From: BQJU01 sp964015035
GTDB taxonomy: Bacteria; Bacteroidota; Bacteroidia; Chitinophagales; Saprospiraceae
NCBI GenBank assembly: GCA_964015035.1
Contig: CAXHCA010000014.1
Location: 1 to 64,000, forward strand
DNA length: 64,000 bases
Direction: 5' to 3'
Position numbers and translations under genes: made by a program. The notes beneath the pieces were generated by a model. That model was given only the letters and a program-made list of their open reading frames with translations. It was not told where the DNA came from and ran no database searches. Of this stretch, positions 38,601-45,853 are shown in pieces (within the stretch, counting starts at the first letter, position 1; every line of letters starts with the position of its first letter).

Positions 38601-38857
38601 ACGATGGTACCAATGATGTGGCGATGATCTTTGCCGGGCAGGAAGTAAAGGAAATCAAGACCTTTAGAATATTCAACCGCTGGGGAGAAATGCTGTTTGA
38701 ACAGGTGGATTTTCAACCTAACAATCCTGCTCATGGCTGGGACGGGTGGTTTCATGGTAGGCCATTAAATCCTGCCGTTTTTGTTTATTATGCAGAAATC
38801 GAGATGATCGACGGTGAAATAATTATATACAAGGGCGACATTACTTTAATAAAATAG
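32642..38857 (+). CDS. T9SS type B giant surface protein with Fn3-like and PKD super-repeats
   Basis: The frame opens at a TTG (32621), but ATG at 32642 starts the signal peptide (MSMFKYVLIPVTILLMSTFS); 2071 residues. A lectin/CBM-like module (~102-272) is paralogous to that in the preceding gene. Three ~77-residue Cys-rich repeats follow (~286-518, each with PGGFWTING or PGGTWTVNG). Then comes a super-repeat (~519-1364): an Fn3-like domain, a ~95-residue DTLxGxFxIDSS module and a PKD domain (Y.WDF), repeated three times and closed by a fourth Fn3-like domain. Two ~180-residue repeats (PICQG.T, VDAGT...CSG) occupy ~1364-1726. A PKD-like and an SprB-like repeat precede the type B C-terminal domain (~1974-2071). 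It is a surface adhesin with unknown ligand. Confidence 0.9.
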   Translation: MSMFKYVLIPVTILLMSTFSTKEHQPDVSEEKIMACNIDVTASANPMVLCEPGQVFLNANISGVANEILWTPSNLVNIPTASSTSAFVQTTTTFTVTVTTLDDVNLITNGDFNAGFSNFTSDYIPGTGGAFGLLSNEGEYAVSTNPSLTHTNFASCGDHTGGGNMMVVNGAGTANQNVLCQTVNVTPFTDYAFSAWVMSVISEAPAQLQFSVNGALLGNIFTAPSATCVWSNFFQEWNSGPNNSVEICMVNQNTAASGNDFAVDDLFFGEICEAMDQVTVIVQPTDASWTPPTGLCPNSPPFDLSSLLDPGATPGGFWTINNFPATFFDPLLLGPGAHQVTYTVGTAPCVTMETDFIIIDPLPNPDWALQEELCTGSAPFLLNDLLTPNATPGGTWTVNGQIATFLSPSDLGPGFHTLVYSVGTPPCVSTLEQQIEITAPPLADWTPPAPLCIQDGPFNLNNLLTPEAEPGGFWTINGTIDATFNPTVLGVGTHSVTYQVGDFPCDASVTFPIIVNEGPEAPILNCEQVSSNSVTIAWDDVPGATNYVVEVISGQAGTINGNTITVGNLPSNDIVEVVVTAEDATGCVGTPDTISCQAVSCSAPDVIISMVDSICYDSSLQTIALEVMVNPIGGEGEWNGPGIIDSIAGIFDPVIADTGLHLITYAYTFDGCTTTDSLNIFISSPPIADFLLPELICSRDTIEVVFTGSAGPNAIYSWDFDGATVIEGTAEGPYQVQWEMGGMKEVTLIVEEPGCLADTISYTTQVDTPIEPPMVECDPTLSTITFTWNDVDNVLAYIISVLNGPLGTITSDTSYLVDNLNPEQEIGLRMLLISNNGCPDSLIFPLCETIACPGGPVINDLPPLCNGNVGDTLQLSYGFPDSIEVVGNTIIWSGNGVIDTLAGTFVVDSSMFDQENEIYLWFYNGFCSYRDTLTFSILPELSVDFSLPDTTCLNDTVQVSFAGGIAPTTVYNWDFGSATVLSGSGPGPYQLIWDTPGTQSVSLQISDGDCSSPILNKDIVLETPVDTPAISCTSDFTSILFEWNNVAGSAGFQVNVLQGPPGQLITPTSYLVDNLIPGQTVDIELQVESGNSCPNSLATLSCSTPSCPDISIDLEEIPPICYSGTDTIDLSWSIIGDTMGGTLVFTGENLLDTLNGVFLIDSSRIGQITTLFLNFSNGPCQYSDSIDIEILPTPVAAFDLMENVCVGTSDTLFFTGAAGPNANFTWDFAGQPFLPGNGAGPHVITWDTPGTYTIRLNIDENGCPSNEFTKTVVVKASLPEPTISCSSDNTTISIDWTDINLASGYYLAMPIGLETTWLSDTSLVIQNLLPGTSLDFSLTVIDTTACPDQIYDFTCETLSCPEISLDWNATSPICQGDTTWVTFSVDGPASGPYDLTINDGQADAQYTGLMDGSTLPFIPGSTTTLSVVAIVNTALPACQIPLPGDLTIVVNEPVDAGTALPALEMCSGTNSIINLIDQIQGADANGIWVETSSSPTTAGAFDAGAGTLSVAPLLPGNYTFEYRLSGIAPCADDTTSIEIIIHPTPEMTWEAESPICQGETSTITLTFSEPTSGPFDVLINDGNIDTLYTNLNDGSTITVSPANTTTLSIVNIGDSPVTGCAVIAPAPIDITVNQPVDAGTPSAAFEWCSGLDTLIDLADLLQGSTPGGIWEETSDTPSPTGAFNASLGTFRPGTSPAGTYRFNYRITAAEPCPNSSAEVTVIIHPTPIADAGQDLTLDCLFNTGSIGGSATTVGPAIVYEWTMDDNGNILDRTRAITDVNMPGSYLLTVIDTLTGCRSNDEVIVNNDIAFLLPDISISNISCFQANDGLINITAVNGGTPPYSYFLNETSMGSQSFFGQLSPGTYDIRIVDSEGCEVTLNFDLDEPDQLDVQLITNIEGVENIIQLGDEIILSALVNVPIERIDTILWQPDSLNTKIPEELVLSPQYTSTFGVTVIDTSGCTASDQLTVYVRRDRDVYIPNTFSPNNDGTNDVAMIFAGQEVKEIKTFRIFNRWGEMLFEQVDFQPNNPAHGWDGWFHGRPLNPAVFVYYAEIEMIDGEIIIYKGDITLIK

Positions 38858-39379
38858 TGAAATAATTCATGCAGAGCAAATAATTGATTATTTTCGCATT
38901 AGCAAATTTTTTATATAATCATTCCCCCTTTTTAAAGCTGTTTGACTTTGATCTTCCTGCTTTGTCAAAACCACTCTTACGACGTTGAATTATGATACGT
39001 TGTGGTTTTTAACGGCATTAATAAATGTGAACACTCAAATTCAAGTAGCGCTCAAGTCCCTCTTAGTGACTGATTTAATGCTAAGTGCAGGTTTGGAGGT
39101 GGTGCTTTAACAGCGAAAATTGCAGGTTTTGGGTTCTCGTGAGGCTGATTTTTGGGTCCATCTCGGCTGAGCCGATACGGACGAGAAAATAGCCGAAGAG
39201 AGGTTCCAGAATCCCAGTTTTACAGGGGCTGAATGACTGCCTCCAAACGTGCACTAAGCCATTAGTCACGTCATGTAACGAATTTCAAAGCTTGGTAATA
39301 AAATCCGTAACCTCCAGCTAGCCTGATTGGGTCTTGCTGGGTATTCATTCAAGACGAATTTGTCCAAATCTATTGTTTC
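38858..39379. other. 522-bp gap between two giant adhesin genes
   Basis: Apart from repeat copy 3 (39084-39255) this gap is AT-rich, with a weak hairpin AAATAATTGATTATTTT just after the stop codon. No promoter of the TAnnTTTG type or small gene was recognised. Confidence 0.5.
39084..39255 (-). repeat. Palindromic intergenic repeat, copy 3
   Basis: This 172-bp element has the same length as copy 1 and lies in the opposite direction. Ends are AGTGCAGGTTTGGAGG (39084-39099) and CCTCCAAACGTGCACT (39240-39255), a near-perfect inverted repeat. The core reads GGAACCTCTCTTCGGCTATT on the minus strand, followed by the CATCTCGGCT/AGCCGAGATG palindrome region. About 84% of positions match copy 1 without gaps. 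It lies 125 bp before the first choice-of-anchor L gene. Confidence 0.8.
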
Positions 39380-42300
39380 ATGAAACAGCTAATACTCGTT
39401 ATTACTGTCTTATTGCCAATTCTTGCTCCAGGCCAAATTAATTCTGTTGATTTAAATATCAAGGGTCCATACTGTCGGCAAAATTTTTCATACCAGGAAA
39501 ATCCATTACTATTGCAGCTTCACGGATTGACCCCCGATCAGACTTACCAGGTCAGCCTTACTGATGATTTGCAGGAATGCGATCATTTGTTACAATTTGA
39601 TGCTAGCACGCCCAATAAGAATCGGGAAAAGAACCAGTTGCAATTTGAGGCTACCGGCTCAGACCAACGCCTTTTGTTCCTGCCGGGATGTAATAAAAAA
39701 GGGCGCGTTAATCTAAGCGTTTATTGCATAAGCTGTGAGGGAAGTCGCTATGAAAAAGTGATGGCGGGCATTACCACAACTGTCAATGAAGACATCCCTT
39801 ATCTGGTGGAAGACATCTTGGTAGACGGAGAATGCTTCAACGTTTTTGACATTAGTTCAAGAGGTGCCAATGGGCAGATCGGCACCTTTGCCAATGGGAG
39901 CACTTCCATCGGTTTTGAAGAAGGCATTATCATGTCTACAGGCCATATCGCCGATGCCATTGGTCCCAATTCAGATACCAAAACCACCACCGAAATGGCC
40001 TTCCTCAACAATGATCCGGATCTGCGGGCGGCCACCAATTATATTGCCAACCTTTATGATGTGGCCATCATTGAATTTGATTTTGTGCCTACCGTTGAAC
40101 AAGTGACTTTTGAATATGTCTTCGCCTCAGAAGAATACTGTGAATATGCCAATACCAATTTTAACGATGCCTTCGGATTCTTTATTCGTGGACCAGGCAT
40201 CAACGGCAATTTTTTCATGGGGTCCGACAACATTGCACAAATCCCTGATAATGGAGATTATGTATCGGTCAATTCAGTGAACCTGACCAACAATTCCGCC
40301 TATTTTCACGATAATACGCCCCCAACAGATACCTGCTATTCCGGTGAAGAATTTGCAATAAACCTTGTCGAATACGATGGATTTACAACCGTATTGACGG
40401 CTGTGGCCAATGTTATGCCCTGTTCTACTTATCATATCAAAATGGCCATTGCTGACCTCAACGACAAAATATTCGATTCAGCAGTTTTTCTAAAGGCCAA
40501 GAGTTTCCGAGCAGGTGCTCCCACCACCATTATGGCTGCTGCGCAAGGAGAAAGAGTGGATGACCATTCTCCCTACGAAAGTTGTGGTAGTGCTTACGTC
40601 GTATTCGAACGAGTTACTGCTGACTTGAGTGAAGATTACGAAGTAACCTTTTCCCTTTCCCCTTTGAGCACGGCGACTCCGGGAGTCGATTTCAGTATCT
40701 TACCCGACACCATCATCATTCCTGCCGGCCAAGCGACAGATACCCTTTTCCTTGATATCTATTCCGACCAGCTGCAAGAAGGAGTGGAAACCATTATCCT
40801 TGATTTGGATGGAGCCTGCTCCTGTATTACCCGATCGGTACAGATAGATATACATGATCCACCTCCCATCGAAATTGATTTGCAAGATCAGGCAGCCTGC
40901 TTGGGAGAATCGGTCACGCTAACGCCTGTCGTATCGGGCGGCACCCCGGGTTTCACCTATTCCTGGGACGACGGCACAGCCGGGCCTTCATTGCAGGTCA
41001 CCACAGCTGAAGAACCAGATACGGTTACCTTCACTGTTACTGATTTTTGTAACCTCACTCAAGATACCAGTATAGTGGTTTCAGCCATTTATCCCAATGC
41101 ACAAATTGTAGTTGGAACCGATTCTATATGTAATGGCAATCCCTCTGCCTCCTTGCCGGTACAAATCACCGGAAATGGCCCCTTTGATCTAGTTTACGAA
41201 TTTGAAGGTGTTTTAGACACAATTACAGGAATTGATAGTAATCAATTTCAATTACCGGCCAATAACATCGGCACGTACCATCTTGTGGCCATTGATGAAG
41301 CGGGATGCCCAGGTGTTGCCTTCAGTAGCGGCGAAGTGTTTTTCCACGAAATCACTTTGGATATAGATAGCACAAATATCAGCTGTACCGGAGCCAATGA
41401 CGGGCAAATTCTGGTAGGCGTCAATGGAGGAACGGGGCCCTATATTTACGATTGGAACCAATCCCTTCCGGATACGGCTAGGGTTACGGGGCTGCCCCCC
41501 GGAAATTATGAAGTCATGGTGACAGATGCAGAAGGTTGTTTTGCCTCTATGCAAACGAACATAGAAGAGCCAGCACCTTTACAAGCCTCCGTCACTTCTT
41601 TGGAAAACATTGATTGTGAGCATCTTAACGGAGGCACCATCTCCGCTAATGCTTCCGGCGGCACGGGAAATTACACCTACGCATGGAACTCGGGACAAAC
41701 GGATGCAACCATCACCGACCTCTCCGTTGGTACCTATTTATTGACCATCACTGATGAAAATGATTGTACCACAGAGATTAGCCGATCTATCGTTGATCTA
41801 GTGAACTATCCCCAGGCAATGGCACAATCCTCGGGCATCCTGGATTGCGTTCAGGATGAAATTCAGCTCTCCTCTACCGGTTCTAGTACAGGTGCAATGA
41901 TGACCTATACCTGGGAAGACAGCCTGGGTAATGTCATTGGGAGCGGTGCGGAAGATCTACCCTGGGGGCTTCCCGGTACCTACTTTCTCGTAGTGACGGA
42001 TACCAGTAATCACTGCCAGACTGTAGATAGTACCATTGTATTGTCAAATCAAGATTTTCCAATAGTGGAAGCGGGGCTTCCTGACACCATCAATTGTCTG
42101 GAAGCCACTGCATTACTAGATGGCAGCAACTCTTCGGCGGGGCCCGAATTCAATTATACCTGGACCAGTATTGACGGCCACTTTTTGGGAGACCCCTCCC
42201 TACAAACGGTACAAGTCGACCAAGGAGGGATGTACTACCTAGAGGTCTACAATGAAAGCAATAGTTGTAGTCGGATTGATTCTGTCTTGATACTCCAAGA

Positions 42301-45300
42301 CACCGAATTGCCCGTAGTGGCGATTGCTTCTCCTGACACCGTCAATTGCTACTACCCGGAAATCAATCTGGATGGGACCGCCTCTAGCAGCGGGCCTGGA
42401 TTTTCTTATTCCTGGACCACCGCTGATGGGAATATTCTAACCGATACCTCCGATCCCATGATCCAGGTAAATAGTGGTGGCACCTATACATTGGCGGTTT
42501 ACAATAATGACAATGGTTGCGAGAGACTCGATAGTGTGTTCATTGCCGCCAATTTTAACTATCCTCAAATCACTGCCGGAGCAGATAATACACTCAACTG
42601 CCAGTTTACAGCACTGAACCTACAAGGGAATATTGCCAATAGTAACGCCAGCCAAGTCATCAATTGGCAGAGCCTTAATGGGGGCGTGCTTTCCGCAACA
42701 GATGTCCTCCAACCGGAAGTAACTGATCCAGACCAATATGTATTGACGGTGACAGATATGGCCAATGGGTGCACTAGCACAGATACCGTAACAATTGCAG
42801 GCGATTTCAATTACCCGGTAGCTGCTCCTGATAGTTCGGCGGTTCTAAATTGTGTGACGCCACAGTTGCCACTTGATGCTTCCTCCTCCGTTGGTGCAGA
42901 CCAGTTCGCCTGGTCTACCGGTTTGGGCAATATTCTATCAGGTAGTACAGCAGCTATAGCCAATATCGATGCTCCGGGAACTTACACATTAATCGTCACC
43001 AATTCCGAAAACTTTTGCCGGGACACAGCCACTTTCGTGGTCTTCGAGGATATCGCCCCCCCCATTGCGAACATTGATTCTCAAGAGGTTGAAGATTGTG
43101 AATTACCTTCTTTTGTGCTTTCTAGCACAGGGTCTAGCTCCGGGCCGGAATTTGCTTACCAATGGTCTACAACCAACGGAATTATCCTGGATGGACAACA
43201 GGCCCAGACGCTCTTGATTGGATCAGGAGGGGCCTATCAACTGCTAATTGTCAATACCAATAATGGATGTCGGGATAGCACCAGTACAGAGGTCGTCGTA
43301 GATCCCGGAATACCTATTGCCGTTGCGGAGGCTCCCGATAAAATCACCTGCGACCAACCTCTTGTCACCTTAGATGGTACCAATTCGTCCATTACCAATA
43401 CCATGTTATTCAACTGGGTAGGGCTAGACAATCCCGTCAGCGCAAATGATCAAAGCATTCTCGCGCAAGCCGATCAACCAGGTCGCTATGAGTTGATCGT
43501 TACCAATACCGAAAGTGGATGTATCACTAGAGATACCGTCGTAGTAGGCATTGACACGCTCTCTCCAATAGCCATTGGCGAAAGCCTGGACACGCTGAGT
43601 TGTACCCTGATGATGGCTAATCTCTCAGCTGAAAACTCCACAACAGGCACGGAGTACACCTATTTCTGGTCGTCACCCGATGCCTTACCTATTGATAACG
43701 CAACCAGTCAGGAAGCCACCGTTTTTAATGCAGGCACCTATCAGCTATTGGTGACGGATACCTCTAACGGTTGTACCTCAACCGATCTGGTAGAGGTGCC
43801 CATTGATACACTTTTACCCATGGTCAGCCTATCCCCACCCGATACGATTACCTGTGCGGAACCGACAATTAATATTGTAGGCCAACCGCTTTCTCCTCAT
43901 GCGTTGTCTCCAGTATGGACAACCAGCGATGGCCACTTTCTAGATGGGATCAATACTTTTGAGCCATTGGTGGATGAAAGTGGTACTTATAATTTGCTGG
44001 TAACCGATTTGGTGAATGGATGTATCAATTTCTATAATGTAGAAGTTATAAAAAATACGACGCTCCCCATCGCGAGCGCCGGGCCAGATGCTTTGCTAGA
44101 CTGTAATACAACTACACTCACATTGGATGGCTCTGCTAGTAGCAATGGCAATTATTCTTATCAGTGGGAAACGGATAACGGTCAAATTATAACCGGTGAA
44201 TCAGGGCTAACACCTGAAATTTCAGCACCCGGCGTCTATCAAATTATCGTCACTGACAACGTCAATGGCTGTACGAGCATCGACATGACTTCTGTGGTAC
44301 AAGACACCGTGGCACCAGACCTAAACATTTCCACACCGGAGGAGCTCAATTGTATAACCTTTAATACTACGCTTACCGGAAACTCCGATGAGAGCAATGT
44401 ACCGTACACCTATCAGTGGTTTGGCAGCGATGGACAGCCGCTGGCTGGTGCAACCGGATTTACCATCAATGTAGAAACCCCTGGAATCTACCGATGGATG
44501 GCGACCAATACCGTGAATGGATGTAGTCAAGTCATTAGTGAGGAAGTGATACAAAACATCACCCCTCCAATAGCCGAGGCAGGCCCCACCGGAATCTTGA
44601 CCTGCAAAAACAGGGAAATCCAACTCGAAGGGACCGCTTCTTCTACAGGTGAACATTACCGCTATGCCTGGAATGGATCCCCCGAAGATCCGATTGCCGG
44701 CAGGAGTACCCTCACCCCTACGGTGAATACTCCAGGTGCTTATACACTTGTAGTCACCAATAACGAAAATGGCTGTACTGATTCCGATCAGGTTCTGGTC
44801 ATTGAAGAAATACCTAGAACGGCCAACCTGAGTGTAGACACCGGCCCATGCAATGACGACTTTGGCACCATTTTGATAGAAGATATTGAAGGAGGATTTG
44901 GTCCATATAGCTTTTCCATTGATGGAGGCAATACCTTCCAGTCCAGCCCCATCTTCTCCAGCCTTACTTCCGGCGATTATAACGTGGTCATCCGCGATAT
45001 CAATGGTTGCGAAATCGAAACCGAAACCAATATTCCGGAAGGGTTGGAAGTGGTGATTAACGTAGTCCCTTTGGTGGAATTGCAATTGGGAGATCTCTAC
45101 CAAATCAATACGACCTTGAGTGTTCCAGTATCCACCATTTCTGAAATCACCTGGTCTCCCGCAGATGGCCTAAGTTGCACTGATTGTCTGAACCCCACTG
45201 TTGTTCCGGAACAAAGTACGCAGTACCAACTGCGTGTGGTCAATGAAGATGGGTGTGTCGGTACAGCATTGGTCAATCTTAGAGTGGACAGGAGGGCTTC

Positions 45301-45595
45301 CATTTATATCCCCAATGCTTTTTCGCCCTATAATGAAGATGGTATCAATGATCGCTTTTACATTTTCGCCAAGGAAGGGTTGGTCAATGAAGTGTTAAAG
45401 TTTCAGGTTTTTACCCGTTGGGGAGAATTGCTCTTCGAAAAGAAAAACTTCCCCCCCAATGACTCCAATTTTGGTTGGGATGGCCTCAATCGCGGACAAA
45501 GGATGAATCCCGGCGTCTTTGTCTACTGGGCCGAAGTTGAGCTTTTTGACGGTAGCGTGATCATTTTGAAAGGGGATATTACCTTACTAAATTGA
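39380..45595 (+). CDS. T9SS type B adhesin with choice-of-anchor L domain and 12 PKD-like repeats
   Basis: This 2071-residue secreted protein has a signal peptide at 1-18 (MKQLILVITVLLPILAPG). A ~100-residue Cys-containing N-domain precedes the choice-of-anchor L domain (~143-375: FNVF..., GFEEGIIMSTG, FEYVFASEEYCEY...FNDAFGFFIRGPG, HIKMAIAD). A Calx-beta-like domain (~398-493: ATPGVDFSILPDTIIIPAGQ) and a PKD-like domain follow, then two SprB-like repeats (~655-810). Twelve ~83-residue repeats span ~810-1810, each with LxC near the start, W in the middle and NGC/NxC near the end; the two cysteines could form a disulfide. The type B C-terminal domain is ~1974-2071 (YIPNAFSPYNEDGINDRFYIFA ... 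RWGELLFE). It is a paralogue of the next gene. Confidence 0.92.
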   Translation: MKQLILVITVLLPILAPGQINSVDLNIKGPYCRQNFSYQENPLLLQLHGLTPDQTYQVSLTDDLQECDHLLQFDASTPNKNREKNQLQFEATGSDQRLLFLPGCNKKGRVNLSVYCISCEGSRYEKVMAGITTTVNEDIPYLVEDILVDGECFNVFDISSRGANGQIGTFANGSTSIGFEEGIIMSTGHIADAIGPNSDTKTTTEMAFLNNDPDLRAATNYIANLYDVAIIEFDFVPTVEQVTFEYVFASEEYCEYANTNFNDAFGFFIRGPGINGNFFMGSDNIAQIPDNGDYVSVNSVNLTNNSAYFHDNTPPTDTCYSGEEFAINLVEYDGFTTVLTAVANVMPCSTYHIKMAIADLNDKIFDSAVFLKAKSFRAGAPTTIMAAAQGERVDDHSPYESCGSAYVVFERVTADLSEDYEVTFSLSPLSTATPGVDFSILPDTIIIPAGQATDTLFLDIYSDQLQEGVETIILDLDGACSCITRSVQIDIHDPPPIEIDLQDQAACLGESVTLTPVVSGGTPGFTYSWDDGTAGPSLQVTTAEEPDTVTFTVTDFCNLTQDTSIVVSAIYPNAQIVVGTDSICNGNPSASLPVQITGNGPFDLVYEFEGVLDTITGIDSNQFQLPANNIGTYHLVAIDEAGCPGVAFSSGEVFFHEITLDIDSTNISCTGANDGQILVGVNGGTGPYIYDWNQSLPDTARVTGLPPGNYEVMVTDAEGCFASMQTNIEEPAPLQASVTSLENIDCEHLNGGTISANASGGTGNYTYAWNSGQTDATITDLSVGTYLLTITDENDCTTEISRSIVDLVNYPQAMAQSSGILDCVQDEIQLSSTGSSTGAMMTYTWEDSLGNVIGSGAEDLPWGLPGTYFLVVTDTSNHCQTVDSTIVLSNQDFPIVEAGLPDTINCLEATALLDGSNSSAGPEFNYTWTSIDGHFLGDPSLQTVQVDQGGMYYLEVYNESNSCSRIDSVLILQDTELPVVAIASPDTVNCYYPEINLDGTASSSGPGFSYSWTTADGNILTDTSDPMIQVNSGGTYTLAVYNNDNGCERLDSVFIAANFNYPQITAGADNTLNCQFTALNLQGNIANSNASQVINWQSLNGGVLSATDVLQPEVTDPDQYVLTVTDMANGCTSTDTVTIAGDFNYPVAAPDSSAVLNCVTPQLPLDASSSVGADQFAWSTGLGNILSGSTAAIANIDAPGTYTLIVTNSENFCRDTATFVVFEDIAPPIANIDSQEVEDCELPSFVLSSTGSSSGPEFAYQWSTTNGIILDGQQAQTLLIGSGGAYQLLIVNTNNGCRDSTSTEVVVDPGIPIAVAEAPDKITCDQPLVTLDGTNSSITNTMLFNWVGLDNPVSANDQSILAQADQPGRYELIVTNTESGCITRDTVVVGIDTLSPIAIGESLDTLSCTLMMANLSAENSTTGTEYTYFWSSPDALPIDNATSQEATVFNAGTYQLLVTDTSNGCTSTDLVEVPIDTLLPMVSLSPPDTITCAEPTINIVGQPLSPHALSPVWTTSDGHFLDGINTFEPLVDESGTYNLLVTDLVNGCINFYNVEVIKNTTLPIASAGPDALLDCNTTTLTLDGSASSNGNYSYQWETDNGQIITGESGLTPEISAPGVYQIIVTDNVNGCTSIDMTSVVQDTVAPDLNISTPEELNCITFNTTLTGNSDESNVPYTYQWFGSDGQPLAGATGFTINVETPGIYRWMATNTVNGCSQVISEEVIQNITPPIAEAGPTGILTCKNREIQLEGTASSTGEHYRYAWNGSPEDPIAGRSTLTPTVNTPGAYTLVVTNNENGCTDSDQVLVIEEIPRTANLSVDTGPCNDDFGTILIEDIEGGFGPYSFSIDGGNTFQSSPIFSSLTSGDYNVVIRDINGCEIETETNIPEGLEVVINVVPLVELQLGDLYQINTTLSVPVSTISEITWSPADGLSCTDCLNPTVVPEQSTQYQLRVVNEDGCVGTALVNLRVDRRASIYIPNAFSPYNEDGINDRFYIFAKEGLVNEVLKFQVFTRWGELLFEKKNFPPNDSNFGWDGLNRGQRMNPGVFVYWAEVELFDGSVIILKGDITLLN

Positions 45596-45624
45596 TTGCC
45601 TTTTTCTCCCATTTTCTTGGTTCT

Positions 45625-45677
45625 TTTGTCACAATTGAGATTGCCAATAGCTTTACTATTGTCTCAATTGTGACAAA
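45625..45677 (+). terminator. Nested hairpin, probable terminator of the 12-repeat adhesin gene
   Basis: A perfect 16-bp outer stem (TTTGTCACAATTGAGA 45625-45640 with TCTCAATTGTGACAAA 45662-45677) encloses an inner stem (CAATAG/CTATTG) around CTTTA. It lies 30 bp past the stop codon, followed by GCTTCTCTTT, which is only partly T-rich. Confidence 0.65.
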
Positions 45678-45853
45678 GCTTCTCTTTCAATATCTCTTTT
45701 TCCGTCTTCAGAGATAACTTTTGACCAATAGTACACTTTTCGCATTTAGATGAACTTGAAAATGCTTATTTTAGCACATAGTGGATAATCTGCGCTCTCC
45801 GGTGTAAAACACCTTCTTAAAATATTGGGAAACAACACGAAAAATCCTGGCAG

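Noticed and set aside
44321..45103. 260-codon frame on the minus strand over the 12-repeat adhesin
   Set aside because: Antisense to a repeat-rich coding region; repeats produce long accidental frames.
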